Source: Christensenellaceae bacterium
GTDB taxonomy: Bacteria > Bacillota > Clostridia > Christensenellales > Aristaeellaceae
Direction of reading: 5' to 3'
Assembly: GCA_017881705.1 (NCBI GenBank)
Contig: JADGQP010000060.1
Coordinates: forward strand, 1-5,712
Length of the DNA: 5,712 nt
The notes under the pieces are model-generated. The model ran no database searches. It saw only the letters and a program-made list of their open reading frames with translations, and was not told the origin of the DNA. The translations under genes were made by a program, and so were the position numbers. Of this stretch, positions 1 to 5,245 are shown piece by piece. Position 1 is the stretch's first letter, and each line of letters starts with the position of its first letter.

Positions 1-439
1 CATGGGCTTCGGCATGGGCGCGGCCATGGGCGCGTGTATCGGCACGGGGCTTAAAAAAACGGTGCTGGTTACCAGCGATGGCAGTTTCCACATGAACCTC
101 AACGAGCTGGCCACCGCCGTAGCCAACCAGCTGCCGCTGATCGTGCTGGTGCTCAACAATAGCGTCTTGGGCATGGTGCGGCAATGGCAGACGATGTTTT
201 TTGGCAAACGCTATTCCAACACCACGCTCAACCGGCCTACGGATTTCTGCCTGCTGGCGCAGGCGTTCGGCGCGCGCGGGCTTCGGCTGGAAACGCTGGA
301 CAAGATGGACGCTGTGCTGGACAAGGCGTTCTCCCTGCCCGGGCCTGTGGTGGTGGATGTGCGCATCGACCGCGACGAGATGGTGCTGCCCATGATACCG
401 CCTAACGGAACCGTGCAGGACATGATCTTAAGGGGGTAA
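1..439 (+). CDS. ilvB: Acetohydroxyacid (acetolactate) synthase, large catalytic subunit, C-terminal part (5' truncated by window edge)
   Basis: This is the last ~145 codons of a ThDP-dependent acetohydroxyacid synthase of about 550-600 residues; the first full codon starts at base 2 and the true start lies upstream. The enzyme joins pyruvate to a second pyruvate or to 2-oxobutyrate in the cytoplasm, the first common step of valine, leucine and isoleucine synthesis. Counting from base 2, the visible part holds the C-terminal ThDP/Mg-binding domain: SDGSFHMN at residues 25-32, then 24 residues from G27 to the NN pair at 52-53, matching the GDG-X(24-28)-N motif but with Ser for the first Gly. 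VLGMVRQWQ (55-63) follows, including the Trp typical of AHAS herbicide-site enzymes, then FGKRYSNT (67-74) and the family ending LPMIPPNGT (129-137). Adjacent ilvN and ilvC support biosynthetic AHAS rather than catabolic AlsS or another ThDP enzyme. Identification is very secure; the N-terminal domains cannot be judged. Confidence 0.96.
   Translation, partial: MGFGMGAAMGACIGTGLKKTVLVTSDGSFHMNLNELATAVANQLPLIVLVLNNSVLGMVRQWQTMFFGKRYSNTTLNRPTDFCLLAQAFGARGLRLETLDKMDAVLDKAFSLPGPVVVDVRIDRDEMVLPMIPPNGTVQDMILRG
431..436 (+). promoter_or_regulatory. Ribosome binding site of ilvN inside the end of ilvB
   Basis: AGGGGG forms the last coding bases of ilvB, directly before its TAA, and lies 7 bases upstream of the ilvN ATG. 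Ribosomes ending ilvB therefore finish on top of the ilvN initiation region. This fits translational coupling of the two subunits of one enzyme. Confidence 0.75.
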
Positions 440-443
440 ACGT

Positions 444-956
444 ATGGAAAACGGCCGGTTGATCCTTTCCCTGCTGGTCAACAACGAATCCGGCGTACTT
501 ACGCGCATCTCGGGCCTGTTTGCCCGGCGGGGGTTCAACATCGACAGCCTATCCGTCGGGGAAACGCAGGATCCGCGCGTGTCCCGTATGACCATCCAGG
601 CAGCGGGGGACGAGTACGTGCGCGACCAGCTGCTGCATCAGCTGGAAAAACTGCACGACGTACTGGTGGTGGAGGCGATGGACCTGCCGCGCATCGTGGC
701 GCGGGAACTGCTGCTGGTTAAGGTGCGGGCCATGCCGGACACGCGCGGTCAGGCGCTGGACGCGGTTACGGTGTTTCGCGCAAAGGTGATCGACCTTGCC
801 CCGACCACCATGACCATGGAACTGACCGGGGAACACGCCAAGCTGAACGCGTTTATCGCGTTCCTGGAACCGCTGGGCATCATCGAAGTCTGCCGCACTG
901 GCGTAACGGCGGTGGGACGCGGCGATTACGTACTTACAAAAAACGAGGAGGAATAA
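444..956 (+). CDS. ilvN: Acetohydroxyacid synthase, small regulatory subunit
   Basis: This 170-residue protein is the usual length for the longer IlvN/IlvH type of AHAS regulatory subunit. It binds the catalytic IlvB subunit, raises its activity and confers valine feedback inhibition. Residues ~5-78 form an ACT domain: LSLLVNNESGVLTRISGLF is followed by RRGFNIDSLSVG and the SRMTI strand. N14, G17 and N32 line up with the valine-site residues N11, G14 and N29 of E. coli IlvH, so feedback control is probably intact (inference). Residues ~82-160 form the second, C-terminal ACT-like domain (RELLLVKV, then LTGEHAKLNAFI and GIIEVCRTGVTAVGRG). The ATG at 444 is supported by AGGGGG 7 bases upstream and by the family's N-terminal position. 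It lies 4 bases after ilvB and 4 bases before ilvC, which matches co-expression with its partner subunit. No anomalies were seen. Confidence 0.97.
   Translation: MENGRLILSLLVNNESGVLTRISGLFARRGFNIDSLSVGETQDPRVSRMTIQAAGDEYVRDQLLHQLEKLHDVLVVEAMDLPRIVARELLLVKVRAMPDTRGQALDAVTVFRAKVIDLAPTTMTMELTGEHAKLNAFIAFLEPLGIIEVCRTGVTAVGRGDYVLTKNEEE
946..951 (+). promoter_or_regulatory. Ribosome binding site of ilvC overlapping the end of ilvN
   Basis: A perfect AGGAGG sits within the final Glu-Glu codons of ilvN, 9 bases before the ilvC ATG at 961. It is the strongest Shine-Dalgarno match in the window. It fixes the ilvC start at 961 rather than at the next in-frame ATG (970). Confidence 0.85.
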
Positions 957-960
957 AGCT

Positions 961-1968
961 ATGGCAACCATGTATTACGAAAAGGATTGTGACAGGAAGT
1001 ATCTCGAGGGTAAAAAAATCGCGGTGATCGGCTACGGCAGCCAGGGACACGCGCACGCGCTCAACCTGCGGGACAGCGGCTTTAACGTGACCATTGGGCT
1101 TTACGAAGGTTCCAAGTCCGCCGAGGCCGCCAAAAAGGCTGGCCTGCCTGTGATGCTCACGCGCGACGCGGTGGCGGCCTGCGATGTGATTATGGTGCTG
1201 GTGAACGACGAAAAGCAGGCGGCGCTGTACCAAAAAGATATCGCGCCCGCGCTTACGGCGGGCAAAACGCTCGCGTTCGCTCACGGTTTCAACATTCACT
1301 TCGGCCAGGTCGTCGTACCTCAGGATGTGGCGGTCATTATGATTGCGCCTAAAGGCCCGGGGCACACTGTGCGCAGCCAATACCTGGAGGGCAAGGGCGT
1401 GCCGGACCTGATCGCCGTGCACCAGGATCCGCGCGGGGACGCCAAAGGCATTGCGCTGGCCTACGCGGCGGGCATCGGCGGCGCGCGCGCGGGCGTGCTG
1501 GAAACCACCTTCCGCGAGGAAACGGAAACCGACCTGTTCGGCGAGCAGGCGGTGCTTTGCGGCGGCGTGACGGCGCTGATGAAGGCTGGCTTCGATACGC
1601 TGGTGGAGGCGGGCTATCAGCCGGAAAACGCCTATTTCGAGTGCGTGCACGAGATGAAGCTGATTATCGACCTGGTGATCTCGGGCGGCATGAACTTTAT
1701 GCGCTACTCCATTTCCGACACAGCCGAATACGGGGATTATACCACCGGACAGCGCATTATCACGGAGGAAACCAAAAAGGAAATGAAGAAAGTACTCACC
1801 GAGATTCAAAACGGCACGTTCGCGCGTAACTGGATTTTGGAAAACCAGGCTAACCGCCCCTACTTCAACGCTATGCGCAGGGCCGCGCAAAACAGCCTGC
1901 TGGAAAAAACGGGCGCCGAACTGCGCGCGAAGATGAGCTGGCAAAAACCCGTGGAGGAAAACAAATGA
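961..1968 (+). CDS. ilvC: Ketol-acid reductoisomerase, class I (short form)
   Basis: At 335 residues this is the short class I KARI, lacking the second knotted-domain copy of the ~490-residue E. coli form. It isomerises and reduces acetolactate or acetohydroxybutyrate to the dihydroxyacid, using Mg2+ and a nicotinamide cofactor. The Rossmann domain opens with KIAVIGYGSQGHAHALNL (GxGxxG at residues 24-29). The cofactor-specificity loop reads LYEGSKS (47-53): both phosphate-binding serines are present, but the usual Arg is Tyr. H108 lies in the AHGFNIHF motif, and APKGPGHTVR follows at 129-138. The all-helical knotted domain supplies the metal and substrate ligands D191, E195, E227, E231 and S252, all intact. 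The start at 961 is set by AGGAGG and gives the typical MA..YYE.DCD N-terminus. The TGA stop overlaps the ilvD ATG. Identification is essentially certain; cofactor preference (NADPH or NADH) is open. Confidence 0.98.
   Translation: MATMYYEKDCDRKYLEGKKIAVIGYGSQGHAHALNLRDSGFNVTIGLYEGSKSAEAAKKAGLPVMLTRDAVAACDVIMVLVNDEKQAALYQKDIAPALTAGKTLAFAHGFNIHFGQVVVPQDVAVIMIAPKGPGHTVRSQYLEGKGVPDLIAVHQDPRGDAKGIALAYAAGIGGARAGVLETTFREETETDLFGEQAVLCGGVTALMKAGFDTLVEAGYQPENAYFECVHEMKLIIDLVISGGMNFMRYSISDTAEYGDYTTGQRIITEETKKEMKKVLTEIQNGTFARNWILENQANRPYFNAMRRAAQNSLLEKTGAELRAKMSWQKPVEENK
1953..1968 (+). promoter_or_regulatory. ilvD ribosome binding site and ATGA stop/start overlap with ilvC
   Basis: GGAGG at 1953-1957 lies in the last codons of ilvC, 7 bases before the ilvD ATG at 1965. 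The ATG shares its last two bases with the ilvC TGA (1966-1968), giving a 4-base ATGA overlap. This is a standard re-initiation arrangement and decides the ilvD start. Confidence 0.85.
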
Positions 1969-3617
1969 GCCGTTCCGACGCCGTAAAAACCGGGCCCGAG
2001 CGCGCACCCCACCGCTCGCTGCTCAAAGCCTGCGGCTATACCGACGCGCAGCTGGCGAAACCCTTCGTGGGCATTGTGAACTCGTTCAGCGAAATCGTGC
2101 CCGGGCATACGCACCTTAATCAAATTGCCCGCGCCGTAAAGGACGGGGTGCTGATGGCCGGGGGCACGCCCTTTGAGTTTAACACCATCGCGGTGTGCGA
2201 CGGCATTGCCATGGGGCACGAAGGCATGCGCTACTCCCTGTGCACACGCGAGCTGATCGCCGACAGCGTGGAGTGCATGGCGCGCGCCCATGCGTTTGAC
2301 GCGCTGGTGTTCATACCCAACTGCGACAAAATCGTGCCCGGTATGCTCATGGCGGCGGCGCGGCTGAACCTGCCCTGCGTGTTCGTATCCGGCGGGCCGA
2401 TGCTGTCGCTGAACGGCAAGGACCTTAACAGCGCCTTTGAGGCGGTGGGCGCGTACATGGCTGGTAAAATCGGCACCGAGGAACTGGCGTGCGCGGAAAA
2501 CGAGGCCTGCCCCACCTGCGGTTCGTGCTCCGGCATGTTCACCGCCAACTCCATGAACTGCCTTACCGAGGCGGTCGGCCTGGCGCTGCCGGGCAATGGC
2601 ACGGTGCCCGCGCCCTACGCGGCGCGCATTCGCTTGGCCAAAGACGCCGGTGTGAAGGTTATGGAGCTGTACCAAAAAAACCTGCGCGCGCTGGACATCC
2701 TCACGGACAAATCCATTGAAAGCGCGCTGATGGTGGATATGGCGCTGGGTTGCTCCACCAACACCGCCCTGCACCTCGCGGCGATTGCCCACGAGGCGGG
2801 CGTGCCCTTTTCCCTTGCGAAAATTAACGAAGCAAGCCAAAAAACCCCCAACTTGTGCAAGCTCGCGCCCGCGGGCAAGCACCACGTGCAGGACTTGAAC
2901 GCCGCAGGCGGCATCCCTGCCGTGATGGGCGAACTGCAAAAGCTGGGGCTGATCCATGGCGAATGCCTCACCGTTACCGGCGATACGGTGGCGAAAAATC
3001 TGGAAGGCGTAACTGTTACCGACAAAACGGTCATCCGCGACAAGGCCACGGCATACGCACCTGTGGGCGGGCTGGCGGTGATGTTCGGCAACCTCTGCGA
3101 GAACGGCGCGGTGGTAAAACAAAGCGCCGTAGAGCCGGAAATGCAGACCCACACAGGCCCCGCGCGCGTGTTTAACGGCGAAGAAGCCGCGGTTGCTGCC
3201 ATCTACGAAGGCCAGATCCGCGAGGGCGACGTGGTGGTAATCCGCTACGAAGGCCCCGCGGGCGGCCCAGGCATGCGCGAGATGCTCAGCCCCACTTCCG
3301 CCATCGCCGGCATGGGGCTGGATAAAAGCGTGGCGCTGATTACCGATGGGCGCTTTTCCGGCGCAACGCGCGGTGCGGCCATCGGGCACGTATCCCCCGA
3401 AGCCGCGGCAGGCGGGCTAATCGCGCTGGTGGAGGACGGGGATGTGATCGACATCGACATTCCCCACAAGCGGCTGCACCTGCGTGTGCCAACGGAGGAG
3501 ATCGACCGCCGCCGCGCGGCGTTTACGCCGCCGCAAAGGCCGGAACTCACTGGCTACCTGAAACGCTATGCCAAACAGGTATCTTCGGCGGATCAAGGCG
3601 CGGTGTTCAAGGAATAA
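1965..3617 (+). CDS. ilvD: Dihydroxyacid dehydratase (Fe-S cluster enzyme)
   Basis: This 550-residue protein is full length for the IlvD/Edd family. It dehydrates 2,3-dihydroxyisovalerate and 2,3-dihydroxy-3-methylvalerate to the 2-oxoacids that are the direct precursors of valine and isoleucine. The N-terminus (ERAPHRSLLKACG) and NSFSEIVPGH (39-48) are of the E. coli/Firmicutes type rather than the plant type with a TCNxHL cysteine. VCDGIAMGHEGM (77-88) carries the likely Mg ligand D79. The first signature, PNCDKIVPGM (118-127), holds cluster ligand C120, D121 and K122, which is carbamylated in the family. CPTCGSCSGMFTANSMN (182-198) supplies the second cluster cysteine, probably C188. GGPGMREM contains E439, and the second signature TDGRFSGATRG contains the probable catalytic base S465. 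C78, beside D79, is unlike E. coli, which has Asp there. It is translationally coupled to ilvC, and a stem-loop follows its stop. The sugar-acid dehydratase Edd is unlikely given the context and the SGMFTANSM motif. Confidence 0.97.
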   Translation: MSRSDAVKTGPERAPHRSLLKACGYTDAQLAKPFVGIVNSFSEIVPGHTHLNQIARAVKDGVLMAGGTPFEFNTIAVCDGIAMGHEGMRYSLCTRELIADSVECMARAHAFDALVFIPNCDKIVPGMLMAAARLNLPCVFVSGGPMLSLNGKDLNSAFEAVGAYMAGKIGTEELACAENEACPTCGSCSGMFTANSMNCLTEAVGLALPGNGTVPAPYAARIRLAKDAGVKVMELYQKNLRALDILTDKSIESALMVDMALGCSTNTALHLAAIAHEAGVPFSLAKINEASQKTPNLCKLAPAGKHHVQDLNAAGGIPAVMGELQKLGLIHGECLTVTGDTVAKNLEGVTVTDKTVIRDKATAYAPVGGLAVMFGNLCENGAVVKQSAVEPEMQTHTGPARVFNGEEAAVAAIYEGQIREGDVVVIRYEGPAGGPGMREMLSPTSAIAGMGLDKSVALITDGRFSGATRGAAIGHVSPEAAAGGLIALVEDGDVIDIDIPHKRLHLRVPTEEIDRRRAAFTPPQRPELTGYLKRYAKQVSSADQGAVFKE

Positions 3618-3636
3618 GCCCGAAGCAGGCTTCGGC
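3618..3636 (+). other. Stem-loop directly after the ilvD stop, no T-tract
   Basis: CCGAAG (3620-3625) and CTTCGG (3630-3635) are perfect inverted repeats around a CAGG loop. G3618 and C3636 could add one more pair with C3619 bulged. The next bases are TGACCGTCG, with no run of T, so this is not a canonical intrinsic terminator on either strand. It may protect or delimit the ilvD 3' end or tune readthrough into leuA. Its function is unproven and a chance repeat is possible. Confidence 0.4.
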
Positions 3637-3680
3637 TGACCGTCGTAAAAATGCTCCGGTTCGCGGAATGCGGCCATGAA

Positions 3681-3686
3681 AGGAAG
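3681..3686 (+). promoter_or_regulatory. Candidate ribosome binding site deciding the leuA start
   Basis: AGGAAG lies 10 bases before the ATG at 3697 and favours that start over the in-frame ATG at 3676. The upstream ATG has only a weak GGAA (3665-3668) ahead of it. The spacing is a little long but acceptable, so the choice remains open by 7 codons. Confidence 0.5.
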
Positions 3687-3696
3687 CGAAATCCGA

Positions 3697-5199
3697 ATGC
3701 AATCCGTTCGCATTTTCGATACCACGCTGCGTGATGGGGAACAGGCCCCGGGCTGCAGCATGGACCTGGCGGAGAAAATTGAGATCGCGCAGGCGCTGGA
3801 GCGCATGAAGGTGGACGTAATTGAGGCAGGCTTTGCCATTGCCTCCCAGGGGGATTTCAACTCGGTGCAGACGATCGCTAAAACGCTTAAAAACTGCGCC
3901 GTCGCAAGCCTTGCCCGCGCCACCCAAAAGGACATCGACGCCGCGTGGGAGGCGGTTAAAGGCGCGAAATACCCGCTGATTCACACGTTTTTGGCCACGT
4001 CGCCCACACACATGCAGTACAAGCTGAAAATGAGTGAGCAGGAAGTGCTGGACGCTATCAGCGACATGGTCGCCTACGCGCGCAACCTCGCGCCCGAAGT
4101 GGAGTTTTCCGCCGAGGACGCCATGCGCTCCGACCCGGCGTTTCTGGCTAAGGCGGTGGATCGCGCCATCCGCGCGGGCGCGAAAGTGGTGAATATCCCC
4201 GATACCGTAGGCTACGCCACGCCCGCCGAAATGGCGAAAACAATCCGCTATCTCAAAGAGAATGTGGAAAACTGCGACACGGTGACCCTGTCCGTTCATT
4301 GCCACAACGACCTGGGGTTGGCGGTGGCCAATTCCCTTGCGGCGGTTATGGCCGGGGCGAGTCAGGTGGAATGCACCATCAACGGCATCGGCGAGCGCGC
4401 GGGCAACGCGGCGCTGGAAGAACTGGTAATGGCCATGCACACCCGCCCGGATCTGTACCCGATCGTCTGCAACGTGGATACCACGCGTATTTCGCCGGTC
4501 AGCCGCATGGTGTACAGCATTCTGGGCGTGAACGCGCCTATCAACAAGGCGGTGGTGGGGCAGAACGCTTTCGCGCACGAAGCGGGCATTCACCAGCACG
4601 GTGTAATGGCTAACCGCGCCACCTACGAAATTATGACGCCCGAATCCATAGGGCTTATGCAAAACCGTATGGTGCTGGGCAAACACAGCGGCCGCCACGC
4701 GGTGGAGGAGCGCCTGAACGCGCTTGGCTACACGCTGGAGAAGGCCGAACTGGATCAGCTTTTCGATCGGTTTAAGGATTTGTGCGACCGTAAAAAGACT
4801 ATTACGGATTTTGACCTGGAAGCGCTGGCGGTGCACCGCCTGTCCGCCGAAAGCGCCAAGACGGGGTATAAGTTGGAACGTTTCACCGTCAACAGTGGCA
4901 ACTACGTTACCTCCAACGCCGTGGTGAGCGTGCTTTGCAACGGTGAGCGCACCGAAGAAGTCGCCATGGGCGACGGCCCTGTGGACGCGGTATTCAACGC
5001 CGTGGACAAACTGATTCCCGCGCCGCCGCATTCGCTGGACGATTACGCCATCCAAACCATTTCCGAAGGCAAGGATGCGCAGGGCGAAGCGATTGTGAAA
5101 ATCCGCTGCGGCGACCGTGTGGTAACAGGCCGCGGCCTGTCCACGGACGTGATTGAGGCGAGCGTTCTGGCATATATCAACGGCATGAACAAGCTGTAA
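3697..5199 (+). CDS. leuA: 2-isopropylmalate synthase
   Basis: This 500-residue protein (507 if the ATG at 3676 is used) matches the usual length of bacterial LeuA. It condenses 2-oxoisovalerate with acetyl-CoA, the committed step of leucine synthesis. Numbering from the ATG at 3697, the DRE-TIM metallolyase barrel begins with FDTTLRDGEQAPGCSM (7-22), holding R12 and D13. Metal ligands H201 and H203 lie in VHCHNDLGLAVANS, with N237 at the end of NGIGERAGN. AHEAGIHQHG (293-302) supplies the catalytic histidine region, and GKHSGRHAV (328-336) is typical of IPMS. From ~375 to 500 comes the C-terminal LeuA allosteric domain (VNSGNYVTSNAVVSV, then GDGPVDAVFNAVDKLI), so leucine feedback inhibition is likely. 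It lies 79 bases after ilvD and uses that enzyme's product. Homocitrate synthase and CimA are less likely because the GEQAPG signature and flanking motifs fit LeuA and a distinct CimA follows. Confidence 0.96.
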   Translation: MQSVRIFDTTLRDGEQAPGCSMDLAEKIEIAQALERMKVDVIEAGFAIASQGDFNSVQTIAKTLKNCAVASLARATQKDIDAAWEAVKGAKYPLIHTFLATSPTHMQYKLKMSEQEVLDAISDMVAYARNLAPEVEFSAEDAMRSDPAFLAKAVDRAIRAGAKVVNIPDTVGYATPAEMAKTIRYLKENVENCDTVTLSVHCHNDLGLAVANSLAAVMAGASQVECTINGIGERAGNAALEELVMAMHTRPDLYPIVCNVDTTRISPVSRMVYSILGVNAPINKAVVGQNAFAHEAGIHQHGVMANRATYEIMTPESIGLMQNRMVLGKHSGRHAVEERLNALGYTLEKAELDQLFDRFKDLCDRKKTITDFDLEALAVHRLSAESAKTGYKLERFTVNSGNYVTSNAVVSVLCNGERTEEVAMGDGPVDAVFNAVDKLIPAPPHSLDDYAIQTISEGKDAQGEAIVKIRCGDRVVTGRGLSTDVIEASVLAYINGMNKL

Positions 5200-5223
5200 G
5201 CGCCCGCGCGGCACGCGCAGCGC
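5200..5223 (+). other. GC-rich interrupted stem-loop directly after the leuA stop
   Basis: The repeat begins at the first base after the leuA TAA. GCGCG (5206-5210) pairs with CGCGC (5214-5218) around a GCA loop. The outer GCGC (5200-5203) pairs with GCGC (5220-5223) across a small internal loop (CC opposite A). All 9 pairs are G-C. The bases that follow, AGACCGACAG, contain no T-tract, so it is not a standard intrinsic terminator. It may reduce readthrough or protect the leuA mRNA end (inference). GC-rich sequence makes chance pairing easier. Confidence 0.4.
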
Positions 5224-5235
5224 AGACCGACAGAT

Positions 5236-5242
5236 GAGGTGG
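5236..5242 (+). promoter_or_regulatory. Ribosome binding site deciding the cimA start
   Basis: GAGGTGG (5236-5242) sits just upstream of the ATG at 5246, with 6 bases between GAGG and the start. An in-frame ATG at 5234 partly overlaps this site and has no purine-rich sequence ahead of it, so 5246 is the better start. Confidence 0.7.
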
Positions 5243-5245
5243 CAC

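Noticed and set aside
51..60. A7 run in ilvB as a programmed frameshift site
   Set aside because: The codon phase (CTT AAA AAA ACG) does not match the X XXY YYZ slippery pattern, and the zero frame continues through conserved AHAS motifs to a normal stop.
1480..1492. Alternating GC tract that could form Z-DNA
   Set aside because: It is only about 11 bases of strict alternation and is explained by Gly-Ala-Arg-Ala-Gly codons in a GC-rich gene.
2838..2850. A6C5 run in ilvD as a slippage or sequencing-error point
   Set aside because: The reading frame and IlvD family similarity continue unbroken on both sides, so there is no sign of a frameshift.
3618..3660. Rho-independent terminator after ilvD
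   Set aside because: The stem-loop is followed by TGACCGTCG rather than a T-run, and the nearby A-run (3647-3651) does not place a terminator on the other strand next to the stem.
3636..3696. Possible internal promoter before leuA (CTGACC as a -35 element)
   Set aside because: No TATAAT-like -10 box lies 16-18 bases downstream, so the match is too weak to report.
3651..3734. Small open frame of 27 codons between ilvD and leuA, a possible leader peptide
   Set aside because: It has no Shine-Dalgarno site, overlaps the leuA start in another frame, and has a single Leu codon and no Ile or Val run. Nothing supports a leucine attenuator.
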